A DNA stretch of 64,000 bases from Sphingosinithalassobacter tenebrarum (GTDB taxonomy: Bacteria; Pseudomonadota; Alphaproteobacteria; Sphingomonadales; Sphingomonadaceae), in assembly GCF_011057975.1 (NCBI RefSeq), contig NZ_CP049109.1, positions 3,379,001-3,443,000 of the forward strand, in the 5' to 3' direction. This document shows positions 47,103 to 56,692 of the stretch, piece after piece. The translations under genes and the position numbers were made by a program. Numbering within the stretch: position 1 is the stretch's first letter; the number at the start of each line of letters is the position of its first letter. A model generated the notes under the pieces. The model was not told the origin of the DNA, did not search any database, and saw only the letters and a list, made by a program, of their open reading frames with translations.

Positions 47103-47220
47103 ACTCCCCTCCCGCATGCGGGAGGGGCCGGGGGTGGGCACCCGATCTCCGCTGGCGGTGTGTTCTGTTGTGAGCGCGAGCCCACCCCCTGACCCCCTCC
47201 CGCATGCGGGAGGGGGGAAG
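47103..47220. repeat. Inverted pair of the CCCTCCCGCATGCGGGAGGG repeat
   Basis: The left arm (47105-47138) and right arm (47188-47219) both contain the 20-base palindrome CCCTCCCGCATGCGGGAGGG and are inverted with respect to each other in the flanking GGGGGTGGGC/GCCCACCCCC. It lies between echA and mmsB in the valine cluster. Confidence 0.8.
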
Positions 47221-47223
47221 ACG

Positions 47224-48000
47224 TCACTTCCCCTTCCAGTTTCCGGGGCGTTTTTCGATGAAGGCGGCCATGCCCTCCGTCTGGTCCTGCGTTCCGAAAA
47301 TCCCGTGGAACAGGCGGCGTTCGAACATCACGCCCTGTTGCAGCGTCGTTTCGAACGCGGCGTTGACCATTTCCTTGTTCGCCTTGACCGCGATCGGCGC
47401 CATGCCGGCGATCAGTTCGGCGGTCTTGATCGCTTCGGCGACCAGTTCGTCGCCGGGAAGGATGCGGCTGACCAGCCCGGCGCGCTCGGCTTCGTGGACG
47501 TCCATCATCCGGCCGGTAAGGCACATTTCCATTGCCTTGGCCTTGCCGACCGCGCGGGTGAGCCGCTGCGATCCGCCCATGCCGGGGGTGACAGCAAGCT
47601 TGATTTCGGGCTGGCCGAACTTTGCGGTGTCGGCGGCGAGGATGAAATCGCACATCATCGCCAGCTCGCATCCCCCGCCGAGCGCATAGCCCGCGACCGC
47701 CGCGATCACCGGCTTGCGCGTCGCAGTGAAGCGATCATAGCCGGCGAAGAAATCGCGGTTGTAGACATCGGCGAAGTCGAGCTCGCACATCTCCTTGATG
47801 TCGGCGCCCGCCGCGAATGCCTTTTCGCTGCCGGTGAGCACCGCGCAGCCCTGGCTGTCATCGGCATCATACGCGGCAAGCGCGTTGGTGAGTTCGTCCA
47901 TCACCTGGCTGTTGAGCGCATTCAGCGCCTTGGGGCGATTGAGCGTGATCAGCGTCACCGGCCCACGCTGTTCGACAAGGATGGTTTCGTAATCTGCCAC
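47224..48000 (-). CDS. Enoyl-CoA hydratase (valine pathway methacrylyl-CoA hydratase candidate)
   Basis: This 258-residue crotonase has the oxyanion-hole motifs [11 protein letters not shown] and [16 protein letters not shown] and both catalytic Glu positions (GGCELAM and GQPEIKLAV). In this context, downstream of an acyl-CoA dehydrogenase and hydrolase and upstream of mmsB, it should hydrate methacrylyl-CoA to 3-hydroxyisobutyryl-CoA. Broad short-chain enoyl-CoA activity is likely as well. Confidence 0.9.
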   Translation of the reverse strand: MADYETILVEQRGPVTLITLNRPKALNALNSQVMDELTNALAAYDADDSQGCAVLTGSEKAFAAGADIKEMCELDFADVYNRDFFAGYDRFTATRKPVIAAVAGYALGGGCELAMMCDFILAADTAKFGQPEIKLAVTPGMGGSQRLTRAVGKAKAMEMCLTGRMMDVHEAERAGLVSRILPGDELVAEAIKTAELIAGMAPIAVKANKEMVNAAFETTLQQGVMFERRLFHGIFGTQDQTEGMAAFIEKRPGNWKGK

Positions 48001-48012
48001 TCTATCCTCCGT

Positions 48013-48101
48013 CGCCCCTGTAACGGCAGGGGCCTATCTCTCTAACCATGAACGCTGTCTCTCGTTGAGAGAGACATGGGCCCCTGCCTGCGCAGGGGCG
48101 A
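48013..48101. repeat. Inverted pair of the CGCCCCTG-CAGGGGC repeat, second location
   Basis: The left arm (48013-48041, CGCCCCTGTAACGGCAGGGG) and the right arm (48072-48101, CCCCTGCCTGCGCAGGGGCG) are inverted. They match the pair at 25162-25290 in reverse orientation: the AGATAGG-type flank is on the left here and on the right there. It lies between the two crotonase genes. Confidence 0.75.
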
Positions 48102-48120
48102 TGAAATCATCCGACCGGCG

Positions 48121-48264
48121 GTTTTCAGAAAACCGCGGTTTTGCGTGCGAAGTTCGCACCGGGTCGCGACGTAACATGCGCGCGTACCCGCGCACACGCG
48201 CGCGCGAAGTTTAAAATTCACGCACCCGCCTGACACAAAATCATCGTGTAGGACAGCATTGCGT
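48121..48264 (-). repeat. Dispersed 3'-flanking element, copy B
   Basis: Read on the minus strand, CTGTCCTACA (48256-48247) lies 8 bases behind the stop of the 3-hydroxyisobutyryl-CoA hydrolase gene. It is followed by a CG-rich alternating tract and the 32-base core at 48176-48145 (TTACGTCGCGACCCGGTG inside), which differs from copy A by one base. The palindrome AAAACCGCGGTTTT at about 48130-48143 ends it. Inside the core GTGCGAA and TTCGCAC form a perfect 7-base inverted repeat. Confidence 0.75.
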
Positions 48265-49308
48265 TCACGCCGGGCTCCACGCCTCGTCCTCGGGCAGCGG
48301 CGCGAAGATCGTGTCGATGCGATGATCGGTGACGTCCTCGGGCCTGGCCGGGTTCCATTGCGGCGCATTGTCCTTGTCGATGATGACCGCGCGGACGCCT
48401 TCGATCAGATCGTGGCGCTGGCAGACGCGCGTCGCGACGGCATATTCCTGGCGCATCTCGTCCTCGAAGGTCGGCATCGACGCGCCGTCGAGCAGCAGCT
48501 TGAGGCTGACCTTCATCGCCTGCGGCGATTTGGTGCGCAAAGTTTCGAGCTGTTTGGTCGCCCATTCGCCGCCGTCCGATTCGAGCGCGGCAAGGACGTC
48601 CTCGAGCGTGTCCGACGCGAAAAGCCGGTCGATTTCCTGGCGATGCGCGAGGATGCGCGCTTCGGGGGCGTCGGTGGCAAGCTCGGCGAGGATCGCGTCG
48701 ATATCGCCGGGATGTTCGGCGATGCGCGTCTTGGCCTGTTCGAGCTTGTCCGACGGCAAATAATGCGTCGCAAGCCCGAGCGCGAGGCATTCGGCGCCGT
48801 CGATCCGGTGGCCGGTGAGCGCGATATACTGACCCATTCGCCCGGGCAGCCGCGAGAGATACCAGCCGCCGCCGACATCGGGAAACAGGCCGATGCCGGT
48901 TTCGGGCATGGCGAATTTGGTATTCTCGGTCGCGACGCGATATTTGCCGGGCAGCGAAATGCCGACGCCGCCGCCCATCGTGATCCCGTCCATGAAGGCG
49001 ACCACGGGCTTCACATAGGTGAACAGCGCGTGGTTCATGCGATATTCCTCGAAGAAGAACTCGCGCGCCTTGGCACCGTCCGCCGCGCCGCTTTCGGCGA
49101 TCAGGCGAATGTCGCCGCCCGCGCAGAAGCCGCGTCCTTCGGCATGGTCGATCAGCACCGCTTCGATCGCGGTTTCATCGTGCCACTGCGCCAGCGCCTT
49201 CGCCATCGCGACGCACATATCGGTGTTGAGCGCGTGGATCGCCTTGGGGCGATTGAGGCGGATACGGCCGGCCTTGCCGGTGGTTTCGATGAGAACGTCC
49301 TGGGTCAT
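48265..49308 (-). CDS. 3-hydroxyisobutyryl-CoA hydrolase
   Basis: This 347-residue crotonase-fold enzyme cleaves 3-hydroxyisobutyryl-CoA in valine degradation, releasing the free acid used by mmsB. HIBCH features are GRGFCAGGDIRLIAE, GGGVGISLPGKYRVATENTKFAMPETGIGLFPDVGGGWYLSRLPG and the long C-terminal part typical of the hydrolase. Its order between the acyl-CoA dehydrogenase and the hydratase fits. Copy B of the dispersed element starts right behind it. Confidence 0.9.
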   Translation of the reverse strand: MTQDVLIETTGKAGRIRLNRPKAIHALNTDMCVAMAKALAQWHDETAIEAVLIDHAEGRGFCAGGDIRLIAESGAADGAKAREFFFEEYRMNHALFTYVKPVVAFMDGITMGGGVGISLPGKYRVATENTKFAMPETGIGLFPDVGGGWYLSRLPGRMGQYIALTGHRIDGAECLALGLATHYLPSDKLEQAKTRIAEHPGDIDAILAELATDAPEARILAHRQEIDRLFASDTLEDVLAALESDGGEWATKQLETLRTKSPQAMKVSLKLLLDGASMPTFEDEMRQEYAVATRVCQRHDLIEGVRAVIIDKDNAPQWNPARPEDVTDHRIDTIFAPLPEDEAWSPA

Positions 49309-49319
49309 CAGAATCCTTC

Positions 49320-49432
49320 AGCCGTTGGGTTCGAGCAGCTTCGAGCGAAGCCGAGAAGCGTTCGTCGAGAACCGCTTCTCGACACGGGTTCTCGACAAGC
49401 TCGAACCCGCTCGAAGCAAACGGATCGGTCGT
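49320..49432. repeat. TTCGAGC/GCTCGAA repeat array between the dehydrogenase and hydrolase genes
   Basis: The stretch contains several short direct and inverted copies of TTCGAGC and CTCGAC units, including a TCGAGAACCGCTTCTCGA palindrome near 49355-49372. A related array lies at 58470-58590. It separates acd from the hydrolase gene. Confidence 0.6.
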
Positions 49433-50575
49433 TTACCGCGTCAATTCGCGGCCGACGATCATGCGCATCACCTGATTGGTGCCTTCGAGGATCGAATGCA
49501 CGCGCAGGTCGCGCCAGAAGCGTTCGATCGGGTAATCCATCAGATAGCCGTAGCCGCCGTGAAGCTGCAGCGCGCGATCGACGACCGAGGAGCCGGTGTC
49601 GGTGGCGAGCCGCTTGGCCATCGCGGCGAAGCGCGTCTTGTCGGGCGCGTTTTCGGTGACCTTTGCGGCGGCGAGATAGAGGAGCGCGCGTGCCGCCTGC
49701 AGCTCTGTTTCCATGTCGGCTAGGGTGAATTGCGTGTTCTGGAACTCGGCGATCGCCTTGCCGAATTGCTGGCGGTCCTTGGTATAGGCAATCGCTTCGT
49801 CGAGGCAGCGCTGCGCGCCGCCGAGCGAGCAGGCGCCGATATTGAGGCGGCCGCCGTCGAGGCCCATCATCGCGATGCGGAAGCCTTCGCCTTCACCGCC
49901 GACGAGGTTTTCGACGGGGACGCGCACTTCCTCCAGATTCACCTGCGCGGTGGGCTGCGAGTGCCAGCCGAGCTTCTTTTCCTGCGCGCCGAAGCTGACG
50001 CCTTCCATGTCCTTTTCGATGACGAGGCAGCTAATGCCCTTCGGCCCGTCCTCGCCGGTGCGGACCATCATCACATAGACTTCATTCTCGCCGCCGCCCG
50101 AGATGAACTGTTTGGAGCCGGTGACGACATAATGGTCGCCGTCCTTCACTGCCCTGGTCTTGAGCGCCGCCGCGTCCGATCCCGAGCTGGGTTCGGTGAG
50201 GCAATAGCTGGCGATCCGGTCCATCCCGATCAGCGAGGGGAGGTATTTGTCCTTCACCGCCTGATCGCCGAACCGGTCGATCATCCAGGTCGCCATATTG
50301 TGGATCGAAATGAACGCGCTGGTCGAGGGGCAGCCATAGGACATGGCCTCCATGATCAGCGCGGCTTCGAGCCGCCCCAGGCCGATGCCGCCCGATTCCT
50401 CCGAGACGTAGATCGATCCGAAGCCGAGTTCGGCGGCGGCTTTCAGCGTGTCGCGCGGGAAGATGTGCTTTTCGTCCCACTCGCCGGCATGCGGGGTGAT
50501 CGCATCGGCAGTGAAGCGCTGCGCCATTTCCTGGATCGCGCGCTGATCGTCGGTCAGGTCAAATTGTCCGGTCAT
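49433..50575 (-). CDS. Acyl-CoA dehydrogenase, probable isobutyryl-CoA dehydrogenase
   Basis: This 380-residue FAD enzyme has the family signatures YCLTEPSSGSDAAALKT and QLHGGYGYLMDYPIERFWRDLRVHSILEGTNQV, with the catalytic Glu in ILEGTNQ. Its place before the hydrolase, hydratase and mmsB points to isobutyryl-CoA oxidation in valine degradation, but other short-chain acyl-CoAs are possible. Confidence 0.88.
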   Translation of the reverse strand: MTGQFDLTDDQRAIQEMAQRFTADAITPHAGEWDEKHIFPRDTLKAAAELGFGSIYVSEESGGIGLGRLEAALIMEAMSYGCPSTSAFISIHNMATWMIDRFGDQAVKDKYLPSLIGMDRIASYCLTEPSSGSDAAALKTRAVKDGDHYVVTGSKQFISGGGENEVYVMMVRTGEDGPKGISCLVIEKDMEGVSFGAQEKKLGWHSQPTAQVNLEEVRVPVENLVGGEGEGFRIAMMGLDGGRLNIGACSLGGAQRCLDEAIAYTKDRQQFGKAIAEFQNTQFTLADMETELQAARALLYLAAAKVTENAPDKTRFAAMAKRLATDTGSSVVDRALQLHGGYGYLMDYPIERFWRDLRVHSILEGTNQVMRMIVGRELTR

Positions 50576-50594
50576 CCTCGGGTCTCTTCGGTTT

Positions 50595-51068
50595 TCATTC
50601 TTCGTAGGGGCAGCGGGACAGAAGCGGTCCCTCAGTCATAACGCGATCGGCAACCGACTGTTCGCCGTGGACGGCGACGACTGCGGGCCAACCGCGTTGC
50701 GCGTGCTTCACGATCGCTCCCGACATGGGGGCATTACCTTCGTAAATCACGGTCGTCTTGCCGGCCTGCTCCAGCCGATAGACCAGAAAGTCGAGGCCGG
50801 AATCGCGCCGCAGCAGGCGTTCGCCGTCCGCCAGTTCGATCGCAAAGGCGTCGCCGCAGCCAATGCCGGGACCGACGGCGACAAGTTCGAATTCAGACGG
50901 TGCCGGAGGTTCTTCCCCGGACGACGCAGGAGGCGGAACACCCTCAGACGTTGGTATCGCAGCGAACATGTTTTCCGCGGGTTCAAGTTCGGCGTCCCGG
51001 CCTTGGTCCGCACAGGCCGCGATCAACGGCACCAGCACTAATCCGAGAAGCGCCTTCCGCAGCTTCAT
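50595..51068 (-). CDS. Small lipoprotein, last gene of the six-gene coupled block
   Basis: This 157-residue protein has a lipoprotein signal (MKLRKALLGLVLVPLIAAC) and a Pro/Ser/Glu linker (GVPPPASSGEEPPAPSEFEL). The small domain has CGDAFAIELADGERLLRRDSGLDFLVYRLE and a C-terminal Cys (SRCPYEE). The two non-lipid cysteines may form a disulfide. No family is recognised. Its ATG overlaps the upstream stop by 4 bases. It is 19 bases from acd. Confidence 0.65.
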   Translation of the reverse strand: MKLRKALLGLVLVPLIAACADQGRDAELEPAENMFAAIPTSEGVPPPASSGEEPPAPSEFELVAVGPGIGCGDAFAIELADGERLLRRDSGLDFLVYRLEQAGKTTVIYEGNAPMSGAIVKHAQRGWPAVVAVHGEQSVADRVMTEGPLLSRCPYEE

Positions 51069-51550
51069 TCGGCGCACCGGACATAGGTCATCGGTTCCAT
51101 CTCCTCCTGATCGCGGCGCAGCGTGCCGTCTTCGTTGAGCGTCAGCGTCATCGCGGCCGTCCAGCTGTCGCCTTCGCCGGTGAAATCGAGCGTGATGCGG
51201 ACCGCATTCGGTCCGGCGGGCTCGATCCCCCGCAACTCGCCGACCGATTCGTAGAAGACGAGCTTCGCCGCGTCGATCCGCAAGCGGCTTACCGAAGCCG
51301 GGCCGCAATCGGCACCCTTGAAGGTCCACAGGCCGCGATATCGCTCGGACAGTGTTCCCGAAACGGCGTCGGGCGTGGGATCGGGGCCGGGCGAGGGATC
51401 GGGTTCGGGAGTGGGCTCGGCCGGCGGCGGCGCGTCGGCGCTGTCATTCGCCGCCTGCGTCGGCATCGGCGCGGGATTGGGCAGGCTGTCATCATCGCAT
51501 GCCGCAAGCGCGAGGATCGCCAGCGACGGTAGCCAGATAGGAAGTTTCAC
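51065..51550 (-). CDS. Small lipoprotein, fifth gene of the coupled block
   Basis: This 161-residue protein has a lipoprotein signal (MKLPIWLPSLAILALAAC), a long Pro/Glu/Asp linker (APPPAEPTPEPDPSPGPDPTPD) and a small beta-rich domain (GLWTFKGADCGPASVSRLRI, AVRITLDFTGEGDSWTAAMTLTL) with two cysteines. No family is recognised. Both ends share ATGA overlaps with neighbours. Confidence 0.65.
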   Translation of the reverse strand: MKLPIWLPSLAILALAACDDDSLPNPAPMPTQAANDSADAPPPAEPTPEPDPSPGPDPTPDAVSGTLSERYRGLWTFKGADCGPASVSRLRIDAAKLVFYESVGELRGIEPAGPNAVRITLDFTGEGDSWTAAMTLTLNEDGTLRRDQEEMEPMTYVRCAE

Positions 51551-52539
51551 TCTTGCGCCTCACCCTGATGCAATACGCGCGTGCGGAACAGTCGCGCGCC
51601 GACTGCCTGTTCGTTGCGGTCGAACCAGCGCATACCGGTGACCTTATGTTCCCAGGCGAGCATTTCGACCAGCGATCCCGCCGCGATCGGCGTGTCGGGC
51701 CGTTCGTCATAGATCGGATCGGCATAGGCGGCGTCGATGGTGACGATTTCCCAGCCCTTGTCGCGCAAAGCCCGCACCAGATCACCGATGAAGAGCGCGG
51801 CGAGATCGGTTTCGTGGAGCAGCAGCACCTGCGGGATCGGGCGGCCGATCGCGCGGTCGGTGAGATTGTAGGAGAATTCGGCCGAAAGGACGTGGGTTTC
51901 GACATAGAGGTCGCGCAGCGCGTCCATGTCGATTGCGCGGCCCGCGCGGCGGGCGTCGATGGCGAGCTGCTCGATATGCCAGTCCGAACCGTCGGCAGTG
52001 ACATAGCCGTTGGCGAGGCCGCGTTCGGCGAGGCCGGTGCGGACGGCGTCGCGCTTCGCCTTGTTGCGCCCGCCTTCGTCGAGATAGGGATAGCGGAACC
52101 ACGGGCGATAGCCGGGGCGGTCCTTCAGCCAGGCTTCGGCGCGGTCGATATTGGCGAGATAGGCGTCGGCGGACGTGCCCGAGAGGCGCGGGTGGCTATA
52201 GGTGTGATCGGCGATGACATGGCCCGCGGCGACATAGGCCTCGACCGAGGCTTCGTGTGCGTCGCCCGATGCGATGCGGCCGGGATTGACGAAGAACACC
52301 GCCTGTTCGACGTCGGCGTCCCTCAGTGCGGCGATCAGCATTGCCGGGCGATTGTCGGGATCGAGGAAAGCGCCGGCACCGCGCGGGATATCGTCGAAGC
52401 TGAGCGCGATGCGCTTTTTCGGCATTTCGGTGGCTGCGGCGGGCGGCATCACCTGATCGATCGTCAGCCGCCGCGTGACCTGTTCGGGCAGCAGCAGCGC
52501 AACCAGCGCCAGCGCGAGGAAGAGCGCGCGGACCGTCAT
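51547..52539 (-). CDS. NodB-type polysaccharide deacetylase, second tandem copy
   Basis: This 330-residue protein has a hydrophobic N-terminal anchor (ALFLALALVALLLP). The NodB domain has metal/base residues ALSFDDIPRGAGAFL (Asp49, Asp50), HTYSHP (His112, His116) and the later motifs WFRYPYLDEGG, plus VLLLHETDLAALF, the His of which is a typical general acid. It probably deacetylates an N-acetyl sugar in the envelope, perhaps at the outer face of the inner membrane. It is a close paralogue of the next gene and overlaps both neighbours by 4 bases. Confidence 0.85.
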   Translation of the reverse strand: MTVRALFLALALVALLLPEQVTRRLTIDQVMPPAAATEMPKKRIALSFDDIPRGAGAFLDPDNRPAMLIAALRDADVEQAVFFVNPGRIASGDAHEASVEAYVAAGHVIADHTYSHPRLSGTSADAYLANIDRAEAWLKDRPGYRPWFRYPYLDEGGRNKAKRDAVRTGLAERGLANGYVTADGSDWHIEQLAIDARRAGRAIDMDALRDLYVETHVLSAEFSYNLTDRAIGRPIPQVLLLHETDLAALFIGDLVRALRDKGWEIVTIDAAYADPIYDERPDTPIAAGSLVEMLAWEHKVTGMRWFDRNEQAVGARLFRTRVLHQGEAQE

Positions 52540-53477
52540 TCGTCCGGCGTCTCGTGCAGCACGCGCTCGACGAACAGGCGGGTCGCGAGCCTCGTGTCGT
52601 TGCGCGCATACCAGCGCGGGGCGGGAAGCCCCGCCTGCCAGGCGAGCATTTCGGTGAGCGTGCCCTGCGCATGCGGCGTGTCATAGCGCGCGGCCTGCAC
52701 GGCGATCGGATCGGCATAGGCTTCGTCGGCGGTGATGATCGTCCAGCCCTTCGCGCGCAGCGCGGCGACCAGATCGTCGATGAACAAGGCCGCGATGTCG
52801 GTTTCGTGGAGCAGCATCACATGCGCAGGCGATCGGCCGATCGTCCGGCGGGCAAGCGCGTCATAATATTCGGCGGCCTCGACATGGCTTTCGACATAGA
52901 AGTCGCGCAGCGCATCCATGTCGATGGCCTTGCCATCGCGCACCGCCTGCACCGTCAGCGCCTCGATATGCCAGTCGGAGCTTTCGGCGGTGACATAGCC
53001 GTTCGAAAGCCCGCGCTGCGCGAGCCCTTCGCGGATGGCTTCGCGCTTGGCCTTGTCCGCCTGCCCTTCATCGAGGAAGGGATAGCGGAACCAGGGGCGA
53101 TAGCCTTCGCGGCCCTTCAGCCATGCCTCGGCGCGATCGATATCGGCGAGATAGTCGGCAGCGGCGGTGGCATTGAGGTGCGGATGCGACCAGCTGTGAT
53201 TGGCGATGACATGGCCGGCGGCGACATAGGCGTCGATCCGCGCTTCGCCGCCGTCGGATTCGGCGATCTGGCCGGGATTGAGAAAGAAGACGGCCTGCGG
53301 CACATCCGCGCGATGGAGCGCGGCGATCAGCCGCACGGTACGCTGGTCGGGCGTCAGGAACGCGCCCGCGCCGCGCGGGACATCGTCGAAGCTGAGCGCG
53401 ATGCGCTTGTCCTGCGCCGCCGCCGGAAGCGCCGCGAAGACCATTGCGAGGAACAGGAACAGCGCGCGCAGTTTCAT
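52536..53477 (-). CDS. NodB-type polysaccharide deacetylase, first tandem copy
   Basis: This 313-residue protein has a cleavable signal (MKLRALFLFLAMVFAALPAAAQ). The deacetylase motifs are ALSFDDVPRGAGAFL (Asp31, Asp32), HSWSHP (His94, His98), WFRYPFLDEGQ and VMLLHETDIAALF. It and the second copy arose by tandem duplication, as most motifs match in order and wording. They differ in N-terminal anchoring, so one may be periplasmic and one membrane-bound. Confidence 0.86.
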   Translation of the reverse strand: MKLRALFLFLAMVFAALPAAAQDKRIALSFDDVPRGAGAFLTPDQRTVRLIAALHRADVPQAVFFLNPGQIAESDGGEARIDAYVAAGHVIANHSWSHPHLNATAAADYLADIDRAEAWLKGREGYRPWFRYPFLDEGQADKAKREAIREGLAQRGLSNGYVTAESSDWHIEALTVQAVRDGKAIDMDALRDFYVESHVEAAEYYDALARRTIGRSPAHVMLLHETDIAALFIDDLVAALRAKGWTIITADEAYADPIAVQAARYDTPHAQGTLTEMLAWQAGLPAPRWYARNDTRLATRLFVERVLHETPDE

Positions 53478-53866
53478 CCGCGCGAACCCACAACGGCGTC
53501 GGCTTCGATCTCGACCTTCCAGTCGGGGTCGATCAGCGCGGACACGACCACCATCGTCGCCGCGGGCTGCGCCACCGTCATCCAGCGGCCATGCGCGGCG
53601 CCGACCAGCTCCGCGTCGGCGGGATCGGTGATGTACATCCGCGTGCGCACGATATCTTCCCCCAGTCCGCCGAGCTGTTCGACGGCACGCAGGATGATAG
53701 CAAAGCAGCGATCGGCCTGCACCCCGGCGTCGCCGGGCGTGTTGCTGCCATCGTCCTCGATCGGGGCAGTTCCGGCGACGGTGATCGTGTCGCCGGTGCG
53801 CACCGCGCGGCAATAGGCGAAGGGGGTTTCGAAGGGCGAGCCGGAAAAGACCCGTTTGCGCATCAT
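53474..53866 (-). CDS. Rid (YjgF/YER057c/UK114) family protein
   Basis: This 130-residue protein starts MMRKRVFSGSPFETPFAYCRAV, with the Rid fold (TITVAGTAPIEDDGSNTPGDAGVQADRCF, VRTRMYITDPADAELVGAAHGR). The Arg that marks RidA enamine/imine deaminases is absent: the aligned segment reads SALIDPDWKVEIEA, with Leu111 at the expected place. It belongs to another Rid subfamily, whose activity is not established. It overlaps both neighbours by 4 bases. Confidence 0.85.
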   Translation of the reverse strand: MMRKRVFSGSPFETPFAYCRAVRTGDTITVAGTAPIEDDGSNTPGDAGVQADRCFAIILRAVEQLGGLGEDIVRTRMYITDPADAELVGAAHGRWMTVAQPAATMVVVSALIDPDWKVEIEADAVVGSRG

Positions 53867-54306
53867 GCTTCGCTCCCGTCCGTGCGCGGACGGCGCGCAT
53901 CGAGGGCGTGGCGCAGTGCCTGCGTCGCGCCCAGCAGCACGGCCCCACTCAGCGCGATGATCCAGAGATAATAGCCCGTCAGCCGCTGCGTGATCTCGCT
54001 CGACAGGCCGCCTTCGTTCGTCAGGATCGACGTGCGAAGCGCCTCGCCGAGCAGCACCAGCGCCAGCACGCCGAGCGCCGCGATGCCGAGGGGCCGGGCC
54101 ATTCGCCCGAACCACAACAGCAACAGCGCGAGGAAGAAGGCCGGGTTCGCCAGCCAGGCCCAGTCCCCCACGATCAGGCCCATCCAGCCGAAGGCGAGAA
54201 ACCAGCCCCCCGGCCCCAATATTCCGTCGGCATCGAAAACCGGGAAGGCGAGCGACGCCATCCAGACCGCGGCCAGAACCAACACCAGGGCGCGTTCCGG
54301 CCGCAT
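53863..54306 (-). CDS. Small polytopic membrane protein, first gene of the coupled block
   Basis: This 147-residue protein has four predicted membrane segments (ALVLVLAAVWMASLAFPV, WFLAFGWMGLIVGDWAW, FFLALLLLWFG, PLGIAALGVLALVLLGEAL) and a fifth (YYLWIIALSGAVLLGAT), with a basic tail. No family is recognised. It starts 6 bases behind mmsA and overlaps the Rid gene by 4, so it leads the six-gene block. Confidence 0.7.
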   Translation of the reverse strand: MRPERALVLVLAAVWMASLAFPVFDADGILGPGGWFLAFGWMGLIVGDWAWLANPAFFLALLLLWFGRMARPLGIAALGVLALVLLGEALRTSILTNEGGLSSEITQRLTGYYLWIIALSGAVLLGATQALRHALDARRPRTDGSEA

Positions 54307-54312
54307 GCCCGT

Positions 54313-55809
<1,497 letters not shown>

Positions 55810-55912
55810 GCCAATCTCCTCAATGTTTCTCGCCACCGATATGGGCGCCCGGCGGACGGGTTTCATCCCCGGAATAGCTTGCGCTGCCCCTTGGCACAGG
55901 CGGAAGCGGCTG

Positions 55913-56692
55913 TCAGCGGGGAGAGCGGCCCGTGAGTATCGGGAGAGCGATACCTTGCCTGTCCTCAACTGCCATCACTTCGACGCCGAACGCCGCACGC
56001 AGCGGATCGGGCGCCAGTATCTCGGCCGCCGGGCCGAAGGCAACGGCGCGGCCTTCGTGGAGCAGCAATACCGCGTCGGCGGCGCGCGCGGCGTGGATCA
56101 GATCGTGGAGGACCATCACCACGCCTATGCCCTCATCCGCCAGCCGCCGGAACTGGGCGAGCAAGTCGAGCTGATGCGCCGGATCGAGACTGGCGAGCGG
56201 TTCGTCGGCGAGCAGCCATTGCGGCTGCCCCGCCAGCACGCGCGCGAGGAGGACGCGGGCGCGCTCGCCGCCCGAAAGCTCGGTAGCGGTGCGGTCGGCG
56301 AATTCGAGCGTGGCGGTGGCGGACATCGCCGTCACCACTGCCTCCCAGTCGGCGGGCGAAGGCCCCGCGAAGGGCGAGCGATGCGGGGTGCGGCCGAGCA
56401 TCACCAGATCGCCGGCGGTGATGTTCCAGTGCACCGCGCCATCCTGCGGCAGATAGCCGATCGTGCGGGCGCGTTCGCGCGGATCGAGATCGGTGACGAC
56501 CCGGTCGCCGAACAGGGCGCTGCCGTGCTCGGACTTCTGCAGGCCGGCAAGCGTGCGCAACAGCGTCGTCTTGCCCGAACCGTTGGCGCCGAGGACTGCG
56601 GTCACCTGGCCCGGACGGAACACCGCGTCGATCCCGTGGAGCACGCGGCGACCGCCGAGCGTGACGTCGAGCTTCTTGGCGCTCAGATCCAT
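55913..56692 (-). CDS. btuD: ABC transporter ATP-binding protein, cobalamin-type
   Basis: This 259-residue ATPase of the BtuD/FhuC class has Walker A GANGSGKTT, signature LSGGERARVLLARVLA, Walker B LLADEPLASLD and the H-loop VLHDLIHAARAAD. Gene order and the upstream riboswitch suggest vitamin B12. It overlaps the permease gene by 10 bases. A heme or iron-siderophore substrate is a weaker alternative. Confidence 0.88.
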   Translation of the reverse strand: MDLSAKKLDVTLGGRRVLHGIDAVFRPGQVTAVLGANGSGKTTLLRTLAGLQKSEHGSALFGDRVVTDLDPRERARTIGYLPQDGAVHWNITAGDLVMLGRTPHRSPFAGPSPADWEAVVTAMSATATLEFADRTATELSGGERARVLLARVLAGQPQWLLADEPLASLDPAHQLDLLAQFRRLADEGIGVVMVLHDLIHAARAADAVLLLHEGRAVAFGPAAEILAPDPLRAAFGVEVMAVEDRQGIALPILTGRSPR

